From: Bacteroidota bacterium
GTDB lineage: Bacteria; Bacteroidota; Ignavibacteria; UBA10030
Direction: 5' to 3'
NCBI GenBank assembly: GCA_025455125.1
Contig: JALONE010000061.1
Coordinates: forward strand, 1-6,466
Length of the DNA: 6,466 bases
Below, piece after piece: positions 1 to 6,462 of this stretch. Position numbers and translations under genes: made by a program. Positions within the stretch are counted from its first letter, which is position 1. The number at the start of each line of letters is the position of its first letter. Below the pieces are notes generated by a model that saw only the letters and a program-made list of their open reading frames with translations, searched no databases and was not told the origin of the DNA.

Positions 1-3
1 CCT

Positions 4-291
4 ATGCGCTGCCCATTTCTCCGTGAAGCCCAGGTCAAGAACTGCCAGGCTTCCAACATCCGCAAGATGATCGTCCGCAGTCAAGACGACGAAGCCGGGG
101 AATTGTGCTCGACACCGGATTACATCCATTGCCAGGCAATTCGGCAGTGCCACGAGGACCATCCCGCCGGTGCTCGGTGCCCCTTCCTGCATGAATCGCT
201 GATGCAATACTGCGCTGCATCTCCGGTGACCAAATACGTACCGTACAGCGATTCGTCGATGCTCAATTGCGGTTCGGACTATCATCGTTAG
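4..291 (+). CDS. Cysteine-rich N-terminal part of a GcvH-like protein, cut off by an in-frame TAG
   Basis: This 95-residue reading frame begins at an ATG 3 nt from the window edge. It holds two copies of a cysteine module that starts with R-C-P-F-L. Copy 1 has C3, C14, C35 and C43. Copy 2 has C59, C70 and C89, and its fourth cysteine is encoded at 292-294, just after the TAG. Spacings are 10/20/7 in copy 1 and 10/18/7 in copy 2 if the TAG counts as one residue. The downstream frame at 316-969 is in the same phase, so I read both as parts of one ancestral gene. From memory, related proteins have Tyr at this spot (H-R-Y-C); that is recollection, not an alignment. The cysteines could bind a metal or cluster, but the function is unknown. 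The gene may be a pseudogene, a genuine split gene, or a sequencing or assembly error. The ribosome binding site lies outside the window. Confidence 0.6.
   Translation: MRCPFLREAQVKNCQASNIRKMIVRSQDDEAGELCSTPDYIHCQAIRQCHEDHPAGARCPFLHESLMQYCAASPVTKYVPYSDSSMLNCGSDYHR
289..291 (+). other. In-frame amber (TAG) codon interrupting an otherwise continuous reading frame
   Basis: The frame opened at position 4 meets TAG at 289-291 and then continues without another stop to TGA at 967-969. The codons after it (C-D-A-Y-L-A-A-A) continue the family-like sequence, and no Shine-Dalgarno-like sequence precedes the next ATG at 316. TAG is one base away from TAC or TAT (Tyr). TAG also ends two other genes here (1551-1553 and 6343-6345), so general TAG reassignment is unlikely. 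A nonsense mutation or base-call error is the simplest reading. Readthrough or re-initiation is possible but has no direct support. Confidence 0.75.
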
Positions 292-315
292 TGCGATGCC
301 TACCTCGCGGCCGCG

Positions 316-969
316 ATGACAGAGAGCTCGAGCGGATTGTCTGCGGATGCCCACAGCGCATCGATCGCCGAATGCACGATCATCGACGGGATAAGCATCC
401 CAGGACGGCTATCGTACGCCGCGAACCATCTTTGGCTCGACCTGTCGAGCGAAGGCATCTGCCACATCGGGATCGACGGTTTCCTCGCGCAAACGCTCCC
501 CCCGATCACCGAGGTGCACTTCTCCACAACGCGAGGCACCGTGCTTCCGGCGGTCGTTCTGCGCGCGGGGAAGGTCGACATCCAACTGATCTTTCCGGTC
601 GCGGTGGCCCTCGCCGCCGTGAACACCTATCTGCGGGCAACGCCGGACCGGATTCGCACAGACCCATATCGGACGGGCTGGTTGTTCGAAGGAACCTTGC
701 CTCGGTCGAATGCACAGAAGCCAGCGCTCGATCCGACGCTGTTCAAGACCGGCGCGGACGCGGTCACCTGGATGCGGACGGAGATCACCCGGCTCAACCG
801 ATATGTCGGTGAGCAGATCATCCCGTCGCGATTTCGGTCGGGCGGGTACTTGCTCAACGATGGCGGCGAGTTGCAGGAAGGATTTGCCACATTGCTCGAG
901 CATCATGAGCTGCTCTCTTTGTTCAACGAATTCTTTTCTCCCCATGCACGCTGGAGGACTCAGGAGTGA
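316..969 (+). CDS. H-protein (GcvH)-like domain, C-terminal part of the interrupted gene
   Basis: This 217-residue frame is in phase with the cysteine-rich frame upstream. Numbering from the ATG at 316, it resembles a glycine cleavage H-protein fold: N37-H-L-W40 recalls the H-x-W opening, I51-G-I-D54 recalls the following strand, and D116-P-Y with G121-W-L recalls the conserved end of H proteins. The usual E-S-V-K-A lipoylation motif is absent. K86 does sit eight residues before a proline (P94), the spacing seen in true H proteins, so lipoylation cannot be fully excluded. The tail ends in F-N-E-F-F-S-P-H. The ATG has no visible ribosome binding site, so independent translation is doubtful; it is probably the C-terminal two-thirds of a protein starting at position 4. 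Its TGA overlaps the GTG start of the cytochrome gene, which places it in the same operon. Its role is unknown; it may be an accessory or assembly factor of the complex. Confidence 0.6.
   Translation: MTESSSGLSADAHSASIAECTIIDGISIPGRLSYAANHLWLDLSSEGICHIGIDGFLAQTLPPITEVHFSTTRGTVLPAVVLRAGKVDIQLIFPVAVALAAVNTYLRATPDRIRTDPYRTGWLFEGTLPRSNAQKPALDPTLFKTGADAVTWMRTEITRLNRYVGEQIIPSRFRSGGYLLNDGGELQEGFATLLEHHELLSLFNEFFSPHARWRTQE
953..957 (+). promoter_or_regulatory. Ribosome binding site for the cytochrome gene
   Basis: GGAGG lies 8 nt before the GTG at 966. It supports GTG as the start codon and implies translational coupling to the upstream gene, whose TGA overlaps the start. Confidence 0.7.
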
Positions 970-1553
970 ATCTGCAACAGTATCGTTGGTTTCTCGTCGG
1001 AATCGTTGTCGCAGCAATCACCGGATGGATCGTTTTCCCGGCGGCGCTCTATGAACGCATTGAACAGCCTCTGCAGTTCAGCCACAACGTGCACATCGGT
1101 GAAGCAGTGGGAATGTCCTGCACAGACTGTCATCAAATGAACGCCGGCGAGCGGGGGGCTGCGATCCCCGCCGTTTCAAAGTGCGCAGAATGCCACTCCG
1201 AAGCCATCGGTACGACCGAAGCGGAGCTGAAGCTTGTTGAGGACTATATCAAAACTGAACGGGAAATCCCTTGGCTTGTGTATTCCCAGCAACCGCAAAA
1301 CGTCCACTTCTCCCACATTGCCCACACCGGTCGCGCGAACATCCGCTGCGAGGAATGCCACGGACCGCACGGTGAATCCGAATCGCTACGCCCATTCGAA
1401 CGGAATCGCATTTCCGGATACAGCCGCGACATCTGGGGATCTTCCATCACACGGGTCGGCAACGCGCCGTGGGAAGGGAAGAAGATGGATGATTGCGCCG
1501 ACTGCCATACGAAACGAGGCGTCGTGAATTCCTGTCTGAAGTGTCATCAATAG
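966..1553 (+). CDS. qrcA: Membrane-anchored multihaem cytochrome c, QrcA-like
   Basis: This 195-residue protein has an uncleaved-looking N-terminal membrane helix at about residues 8-28, followed by a periplasmic domain. It carries five C-x-x-C-H haem-binding motifs, at C52-H56, C73-H77, C128-H132, C177-H181 and C190-H194. Additional histidines (H40, H43, H114, H117, H120) could be distal ligands; F-S-H motifs occur at 38-40 and 115-117, ahead of haems 1 and 3. In the Qrc complex this subunit accepts electrons from soluble periplasmic cytochromes c and passes them to the iron-sulfur subunits. The Desulfovibrio QrcA is described as a hexahaem protein, so five motifs would be one fewer. The GTG start is supported by a good ribosome binding site and by the membrane helix beginning directly after it. 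The multihaem cytochrome call is secure; the QrcA name depends on gene order. Confidence 0.85.
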   Translation: MNLQQYRWFLVGIVVAAITGWIVFPAALYERIEQPLQFSHNVHIGEAVGMSCTDCHQMNAGERGAAIPAVSKCAECHSEAIGTTEAELKLVEDYIKTEREIPWLVYSQQPQNVHFSHIAHTGRANIRCEECHGPHGESESLRPFERNRISGYSRDIWGSSITRVGNAPWEGKKMDDCADCHTKRGVVNSCLKCHQ

Positions 1554-1565
1554 AACGCAAAGCTC

Positions 1566-3506
1566 ATGAATCATCGAATCTCCCGACGCGACTTGCTGCA
1601 GTTCGCCGGAGGCTCCGCCCTCGGACTCCTCCTTTCCCCGCTCCCGTGGAAGCTGCTGGATGACTCCGCCATCTGGACTCAGAACTGGCCGTGGAACGCT
1701 GAGCCGCTCCGCGGACCCGTATCGAATCTCCTGACAACCTGCTCGCTCTGCCCTTCCGGATGCGGCCTGCGGTTTCGTTGCGTCTCCGGGAGTCCGATCA
1801 GCACGCACGGAATTCCCGGGCATCCCGCAAGCCATGGGACCCTCTGCCCCGCCGGGCTTCTTGCTCATCACCTTCGCTACCACCCTCAGCGGATCAGCCG
1901 TCCTGTCCGCCTCGCAGCCGGCGCCCCATTTGTCGAGGCCACGCCGCTGACGACAGAGGAAGCGTTCAACGCGATCGGTGAACGGCTCCGATCGAGCAAA
2001 TCAACCGTCGTCCTCGACGCGAGGCCGGACCGCGCAGCATCGGAAGTGTTGAAGCAGCTCGCGCGCACGCTGGCGAACGCGACCTACGTTCCCGAGCACA
2101 CGGAACGGGAGCGGACGATCCGTGCGATGGCATCCGCATTCGACCAGCCGGTCAAGATCTCGTTCGACCTTTCTTCGGTTCGCACTATTCTCAGCGTTCG
2201 AGCGCCGCTGATCGATGGCTGGCATTCACCGGACCGTGCCGCGGCGATCTTTGATCGGCGCGCCGGAACAGGTTCGCCGCTCTTCATTATCCATGTCGAT
2301 TCGACTCCTTCTCGCACCGCGGAAGTCGCGGATGAGTGGGTGAAGGTGCATCCCGGGTCGGAGATGGCCTTCGTGCTTGGCATCATCGGTGCACTGTTAG
2401 ACGAGGGATTGACCGCACCCGAGACGCGACAACGAGCCCGGGACTTCGCGGAATTGCGTTCGGCGCTCGCCCCGGTGTCGCGCGAATGGATCAGTGCCCA
2501 GTGCGGCATTACGGCAGACAAGCTTCACGTGATCGCACGGCGGCTTGCAACTCAAGGGCCGTCGCTCGCCTTGGCGGATGGTCAACCCGATCCCAGCGGT
2601 CGTTCCAGTGCGCTGCATGCCGCTGTTGCGTGCCTGAATCTCCTGACCGGTTCGTATCGACATCGCGCACCGGTGAGGGCATATCGCGGCTCGAACACCG
2701 AGTCCGCGCCATCTCTCGACGCGATCAGCGACGGCTCCGTGGATGTGTTTCTTGCGGATGAGTCGATCTCGGGTTCGACTTCGACAGAGCACCTGCTGGC
2801 TCAGAAGGGATCCAGGAATTGTCTGCTCATCAGTCTTTCTCCCTTCGTCGTTCCTCATGCGGCGTTCGAACAGATCGTCCTCCCCGCACCGGCCTTCGGA
2901 GAAATGCTGACGGATGTCCCCGGAGTCAGCGACGACGGACGCGAAACGCTCTCCGTGACGATCCCCGCATTCCGTTCACAGGAAGGAACGTTCAACACCG
3001 TTGATCTCTGCGCGGCCCTCCTCCGCGCCGTCGCCGGAACAGCCGACGCATCGCCTTCGACGGAGGAGCTGATCAAGGACCGGATCGCCTCGGTTCTCAA
3101 GGCCGGAAAGGGACACGTCTTCAAGTCATCAGACGGAACGATCGTCCCCATCGGTTCGCTGTCTTCATCTGAAGAGTTGTGGACCGAACTGACTGCGGGG
3201 GGTGCATGGTCTGGCGACCAGCCGACGCAAAGACCGACCGGCTCGTTCCGGTTGATGCGCAGTGCGCGTCCAGCCCTGGAACTCTGCGAACAGGAACGTC
3301 GGGATTCCCGGTCGCGCTTCACACACGACGAGCAGAGCGCCCCGCCCGCGCCTGCGCGAATCGTCGATCCCATTCTGCAGGGAACGACGGTCATTTCCCC
3401 GCTCATTTCCAAGCTGCGCGAGGAATCCGGACTTCGTCCGTTTCATCCCGAAGCCTTCGACCAGGCGTCTTCATCACCAGTATCTGTGAAACCCTCGAAA
3501 GCCTGA
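1566..3506 (+). CDS. qrcB: Tat-exported molybdopterin-oxidoreductase-like subunit, QrcB-like
   Basis: This 646-residue protein starts with a twin-arginine signal (S6-R7-R8-D-L-L, then a hydrophobic stretch to about residue 28), so it is exported folded to the periplasm. An N-terminal iron-sulfur motif follows: C59-x2-C62-x3-C66-x27-C94. The middle resembles the molybdopterin oxidoreductase fold, with D-E-W-V-K-V-H-P-G-S-E at 256-266, I-V-L-P-A-P at 437-442 and E-G-T-F at 473-476. I see no recognisable molybdenum-ligand segment and no typical C-terminal dinucleotide-binding domain. The protein is also shorter than most catalytic members, which usually have about 750-1000 residues. This fits QrcB, which belongs to the family but lacks molybdenum and acts as a structural or electron-transfer subunit. 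It starts 12 nt after the cytochrome gene with only a weak ribosome binding site. A catalytic oxidoreductase is the alternative, judged unlikely. Confidence 0.82.
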   Translation: MNHRISRRDLLQFAGGSALGLLLSPLPWKLLDDSAIWTQNWPWNAEPLRGPVSNLLTTCSLCPSGCGLRFRCVSGSPISTHGIPGHPASHGTLCPAGLLAHHLRYHPQRISRPVRLAAGAPFVEATPLTTEEAFNAIGERLRSSKSTVVLDARPDRAASEVLKQLARTLANATYVPEHTERERTIRAMASAFDQPVKISFDLSSVRTILSVRAPLIDGWHSPDRAAAIFDRRAGTGSPLFIIHVDSTPSRTAEVADEWVKVHPGSEMAFVLGIIGALLDEGLTAPETRQRARDFAELRSALAPVSREWISAQCGITADKLHVIARRLATQGPSLALADGQPDPSGRSSALHAAVACLNLLTGSYRHRAPVRAYRGSNTESAPSLDAISDGSVDVFLADESISGSTSTEHLLAQKGSRNCLLISLSPFVVPHAAFEQIVLPAPAFGEMLTDVPGVSDDGRETLSVTIPAFRSQEGTFNTVDLCAALLRAVAGTADASPSTEELIKDRIASVLKAGKGHVFKSSDGTIVPIGSLSSSEELWTELTAGGAWSGDQPTQRPTGSFRLMRSARPALELCEQERRDSRSRFTHDEQSAPPAPARIVDPILQGTTVISPLISKLREESGLRPFHPEAFDQASSSPVSVKPSKA

Positions 3507-3511
3507 AGTTC

Positions 3512-4282
3512 ATGCAAACGAATTCCAAACAATCCCGATACGGAATGCTCATCGACCTCGACCGATGCACAGGATGCGGTGCGTGCATGCTCGCCTGTGC
3601 GGTCGAGAATAACATCCCCCCTGCTCATGCAGGGACCACCGATCGAACCGGCCTGACGTGGATGCGCGTGCATCGGGTCGAGCAGGAAGGCAACGATGCG
3701 TCTACACAGACGGTGTACCTCCCGTTGATGTGTCAACAATGCGACGAGCACCCTCCGTGTGAGTCGGTCTGCCCGCAGAAGGCGGTCGAATACGATCCGG
3801 AGACCGGTATCGTCGCGCAGATCCCCGTCCGATGTCTCGGATGCCGCTACTGCATGACCGCGTGTCCATATCATGCACGCTACTTCAACTGGTGGGATCC
3901 TTCCTGGCCCGCGGGCATGGAGAAGACGCTCAATCCCGGCGTGTCCACGCGCATGCGCGGTGTCGTTGAGAAATGCAATCTCTGTCACGGCCGTCTGCAG
4001 GAGGCGCGCGAACAGGCCGCAGCGAGCGGGACGTCGGTCGTCGCCGGCGAGACGTTCGTACCGGCGTGCGTGGAAGCGTGTCCGACACGCGCGATCATGA
4101 TCGGCGACCTGGCGGATCCGGAAAGCGAGATCGCCAGACAGATCAAGACCCCCGGTACGTTCCGATTGCTCGAACAACTTGGGACACAACCGAAAGTCTA
4201 TTACTCCTCCGCGCGGCAATGGGTCCGCGAACAGCTGCAACGAACGATCGCTTCCACTCGGACGGAGGTTCTCAATGGATAA
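3512..4282 (+). CDS. qrcC: Four-cluster ferredoxin-like iron-sulfur subunit, QrcC-like
   Basis: This 256-residue protein belongs to the DmsB/NrfC/PsrB type. Sixteen cysteines form four cluster-binding sets: C19-C22-C25-C29, C74-C77-C83-C87, C108-C111-C114-C118, and C155-C158 with C186-C190. It should relay electrons between the cytochrome and QrcB side and the membrane quinone site. It has no signal peptide of its own, as expected for a subunit carried through the Tat system with its signal-bearing partner QrcB. I chose ATG 3512 because the sequence begins the typical R-Y-G-M-L-I-D-L-D-R-C-T-G-C-G opening shortly afterwards. The longer frame back to 3179 only overlaps qrcB in another phase. 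It starts 5 nt after the qrcB stop, and its end overlaps the start of the next gene by 8 nt, which indicates translational coupling. Confidence 0.88.
   Translation: MQTNSKQSRYGMLIDLDRCTGCGACMLACAVENNIPPAHAGTTDRTGLTWMRVHRVEQEGNDASTQTVYLPLMCQQCDEHPPCESVCPQKAVEYDPETGIVAQIPVRCLGCRYCMTACPYHARYFNWWDPSWPAGMEKTLNPGVSTRMRGVVEKCNLCHGRLQEAREQAAASGTSVVAGETFVPACVEACPTRAIMIGDLADPESEIARQIKTPGTFRLLEQLGTQPKVYYSSARQWVREQLQRTIASTRTEVLNG
4264..4268 (+). promoter_or_regulatory. Ribosome binding site for the NrfD-like gene
   Basis: GGAGG sits 6 nt before the ATG at 4275, inside the end of the ferredoxin gene. It selects 4275 as the start over the in-frame ATG at 4179, which lies deep in the upstream gene. Confidence 0.7.
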
Positions 4283-5507
4283 CGCGCTCATTTCCCGCGG
4301 TCTTCAACGAACCTCATTCAAGAAGTTTCTCCTTTGGATCCTGCCTTGGGCGGGGTTGCTGGCGGTCGGACTGTATGCGGCCTATCGATGTCTCGCGTAC
4401 GGCCTGAACGAAACCAACATGGACAACCGATTCGCCTTCGGCCTCTGGATCTACCTCGACCTGACGATCATCGCGCTCGGTGCCGGCGCCTTCTTCACCG
4501 GCTTCCTGCTCTACATCCTGAAGCTGAAAGAACTCAAGTCGGTCATCAATAGTGCCGTCGTCATCGGATTCATTTGCTACAGCGGTGCCGTGGCGGTGCT
4601 CATGGTCGACGTCGGTCAGCCGCTGCGAGCATGGTTCACCTTCTGGCATCCGAACGTCCACTCGATGCTCACGGAGGTCACGTTCTGCATCACCTGTTAT
4701 CTGACGGTCCTTGCCATTGAATACGTGCCGGTCATCCTGAAGCATCGGTCGATTCGCCGTATCCCGTCGATGCTCGTCTTCGAATTCCAGCTGCACAAGT
4801 TGATGGTTGTGTTCGCCGCGATCGGGACGTTCCTCTCCTTCTTCCATCAAGGCTCGCTCGGAGGCCTCTATGGCGTTCTTATCGGTCGGCCGTTCGCCTT
4901 CCGACCGTCGCTCGGCATCTGGCCGTCGACCTTCTTCCTGTTCATTCTGTCTGCCGCGGCCGTCGGACCCAGTTTCATCCTGCTGACCACGTGGTTGACC
5001 TCGAAGCTCTCGCGGAAGACGCTTGTGCGGCCAGAGGTGTTCCGCACGCTCGGCAAGATCTCCGGCATGCTGCTGATCGGCTACGTGCTCGCCAAATCGA
5101 TCGACACGCTCATCTGGATCAACTCAACCGCGCCATCGCTTGGCTATCCCGCCGCACGGTTCTACCAATATCCGGGATTCGGCACGTGGGTTCTGATCAC
5201 GGAGATCGTCGTCTGCGGATTGATACCCGCGCTTATCTTCTTGCAGCCGACGCTTCGCCAGAAGACGGCATGGCTTGTGACGGCCGCAGCGCTGGCCTGC
5301 GCCGGCATCGCCCTGAATCGATTCGTCCTGACGGTCCAGACACTCGCCTTGCCGACGTTACCGTTCGATCCGTTCATGTCATATGTTCCAAGCTGGCAGG
5401 AAACGGCGACCTTCGGCGCCGTGCTGGCGTACGGCGTGCTGTTGTATTCTCTTTCATTCCGATATCTGAACCTGTTCCCGCAGGAACGGGATCTTCAGCC
5501 TTTGTAA
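4275..5507 (+). CDS. qrcD: NrfD/PsrC-family integral membrane quinone-interacting subunit, QrcD-like
   Basis: This 410-residue, very hydrophobic protein has about ten predicted membrane helices, in line with the ten-helix NrfD-like subunits of Qrc and alternative complex III. Family-like motifs include V111-D-V-G-Q-P-L-R118 (compare D-x-G-x-P-x-R) and H191-Q-G-S-L-G196, which corresponds to the H-Q-S-S-L-G motif near the quinone site. Its expected job is to anchor QrcABC on the periplasmic face and exchange electrons and protons with menaquinone; the Desulfovibrio complex is reported to be energy-conserving. A ferredoxin-plus-NrfD pair alone could also be a DMSO- or polysulfide-reductase module. 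The neighbouring cytochrome and truncated molybdopterin-like subunit favour Qrc. The start was chosen by ribosome binding site, and the 8-nt overlap with the previous gene implies a 1:1 product ratio. Confidence 0.87.
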   Translation: MDNALISRGLQRTSFKKFLLWILPWAGLLAVGLYAAYRCLAYGLNETNMDNRFAFGLWIYLDLTIIALGAGAFFTGFLLYILKLKELKSVINSAVVIGFICYSGAVAVLMVDVGQPLRAWFTFWHPNVHSMLTEVTFCITCYLTVLAIEYVPVILKHRSIRRIPSMLVFEFQLHKLMVVFAAIGTFLSFFHQGSLGGLYGVLIGRPFAFRPSLGIWPSTFFLFILSAAAVGPSFILLTTWLTSKLSRKTLVRPEVFRTLGKISGMLLIGYVLAKSIDTLIWINSTAPSLGYPAARFYQYPGFGTWVLITEIVVCGLIPALIFLQPTLRQKTAWLVTAAALACAGIALNRFVLTVQTLALPTLPFDPFMSYVPSWQETATFGAVLAYGVLLYSLSFRYLNLFPQERDLQPL

Positions 5508-5511
5508 GGAG
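5506..5511 (+). promoter_or_regulatory. Ribosome binding site for the downstream H-protein-like gene
   Basis: AAGGAG overlaps the qrcD stop codon and lies 6 nt before ATG 5518. This favours 5518 over the in-frame TTG at 5512, which would be directly against the site. Confidence 0.7.
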
Positions 5512-5517
5512 TTGGAC

Positions 5518-6345
5518 ATGTTTCCATTCGTCTACGGCTTCACCTGGGATCTGGGCAACATCATCTTCCTCGGTCTCTTCTTCACGGTGGTGACCCTCAT
5601 CATGATCACGCTCATCCGGACGGCCATCCGCTCGATGCGGACGATGACGCCGGAGCACATCAGCGAATTCCAGTGGCACGCAGGATTCGAGGAGTTACCC
5701 GCTTCAGCGCGCCTCTGCCGACATGCGCTCACGGGTGAAGCCCCCGGTCGTCGATGCAACAACGCCTTCGCGTGCGACCATTGTCAAGAGCATCTGCGCT
5801 TTCAGCACATGAGGGAATCTGCTTCGAACGCTCCGTTGCCTCAGACGTCTCAGCCGTTTCAAGCGGCGACGGACCGCTTCTATCATCGCGGCCATACATG
5901 GGTTCGGCCGGAGGCGGACGGTACGGTGACGATCGGGCTCGATCCGCTCGCGTCGCGATTGCTCGCGCAGACCGACGGTGAAGTCCTGCCGGAATCCGGC
6001 TCAGCGATCCACCGGAACGGGAACGGGTGGTTTGTGAAGAAGGGGAACGGGGAGATCGTGGTCCTTGCCCCCGTGAGCGGGACGGTCGTCGAGGCGGGGA
6101 AAGCGGAGGATGATTGGAAGTTGCGGGTGAAGCCAAACAGCGATGAGTCGATGGAGCCTTTGCTCCAAGGCGAAGAAGTGAACGCCTGGCTTCGCGGCGA
6201 GTTCGAACGCTTTCAGCGACTGCTTGCGGTCCCCACGGTCGGTGCGACCCTTGCGGACGGCGGCGTCCCGGCGGACGATCTTGCTTCCGTCATCCCCGCC
6301 GGTATGCAAGAACAGGTGTATGCTGATATGTTCCTGCAGCCATAG
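5518..6345 (+). CDS. Single-helix membrane protein with Cys cluster and degenerate GcvH-like domain
   Basis: This 275-residue protein has one membrane helix at about residues 13-36, followed by basic residues (R34, R38, R41). By the positive-inside rule this puts the long C-terminal part in the cytoplasm. Next come C67, C80, C86 and C89 (the last two as C-x2-C) with H69 and H92 nearby, a possible metal or cluster site; it is not a haem motif. Residues about 123-206 resemble glycine cleavage H protein: H126-T-W128-V, T137-I-G-L, and A184-P-V-S-G188-T-V-V. The residue eight before the proline, normally the lipoyl lysine, is N177, and the nearest lysines are K174 and K175. It is therefore unlikely to carry lipoate in the usual way or to act in glycine cleavage. 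Its place 10 nt after qrcD suggests an accessory subunit, assembly factor or cytoplasmic link of the complex. Function unproven. Confidence 0.75.
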   Translation: MFPFVYGFTWDLGNIIFLGLFFTVVTLIMITLIRTAIRSMRTMTPEHISEFQWHAGFEELPASARLCRHALTGEAPGRRCNNAFACDHCQEHLRFQHMRESASNAPLPQTSQPFQAATDRFYHRGHTWVRPEADGTVTIGLDPLASRLLAQTDGEVLPESGSAIHRNGNGWFVKKGNGEIVVLAPVSGTVVEAGKAEDDWKLRVKPNSDESMEPLLQGEEVNAWLRGEFERFQRLLAVPTVGATLADGGVPADDLASVIPAGMQEQVYADMFLQP

Positions 6346-6348
6346 CGC

Positions 6349-6462
6349 TCACTGGTAGCGCGGGATGTTGTAGCGTTTGATCCGGTCGTAGAGTGTGGAG
6401 CGGTCGATCCCAAGTTGGGCCGCCGCTTCTTTGATGTTCCCCTCCGTTCGATCGAGCGTGCC
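6349..6462 (-). CDS. C-terminal Fis-type helix-turn-helix, probably of a sigma-54-dependent regulator (partial, frame broken at edge)
   Basis: Read on the minus strand, the last 37 codons before TGA (6351-6349) give G-N-I-K-E-A-A-A-Q-L-G-I followed by D-R-S-T-L-Y-D-R-I-K-R-Y-N-I. This is the Fis-family helix-turn-helix that ends NtrC-type enhancer-binding proteins. The sensor and AAA+ domains would lie beyond the right edge. The same frame has a TGA at 6465-6463, so the gene is not open to the edge as written. Removing one base near 6460 would give V-R-T-L-D-R-T, which fits the family better, so an indel or assembly error is plausible. The gene is convergent with the operon, with 3 nt between stops. 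Whether it regulates the operon is unknown. Confidence 0.65.
   Translation of the reverse strand, partial: GTLDRTEGNIKEAAAQLGIDRSTLYDRIKRYNIPRYQ

Noticed and set aside
289..291. Genome-wide reassignment of TAG to an amino acid
   Set aside because: TAG ends the cytochrome gene (1551-1553) and the downstream H-like gene (6343-6345) at sensible points.
267..1017. Other overlapping frames on both strands across the first gene (267-812 plus, 409-1017 minus)
   Set aside because: Arg/Pro/Ser-rich shadow frames without recognisable domains; the frame with H-protein-like motifs accounts for the region.
3179..3511. In-frame N-terminal extension of the ferredoxin subunit from ATG 3179
   Set aside because: It lies wholly over the end of qrcB in another phase, has no family-like content, and the ferredoxin domain begins right after ATG 3512.
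4179..4274. In-frame N-terminal extension of the NrfD-like gene from ATG 4179
   Set aside because: It overlaps the ferredoxin gene, is hydrophilic and unrelated to the family, and the GGAGG at 4264-4268 points to ATG 4275.
3443..4291. Long minus-strand reading frame (282 codons) opposite the ferredoxin gene
   Set aside because: It is antisense to a gene with sixteen conserved-pattern cysteines; its composition (Arg-, Asp- and His-rich, no domain) is typical of a GC-rich shadow frame.
966..5507. Alternative complex III (Act) as the identity of the operon
   Set aside because: No ActD, ActE or ActF genes are present and the molybdopterin-like and ferredoxin parts are separate genes instead of the fused ActB, so Qrc fits better.
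6345..6361. Possible bidirectional terminator between the convergent genes: GCGCT/AGCGC stem with a 7-nt loop
   Set aside because: The stem is only 5 bp, no T tract follows on either strand, and most of it is coding sequence of the minus-strand gene.
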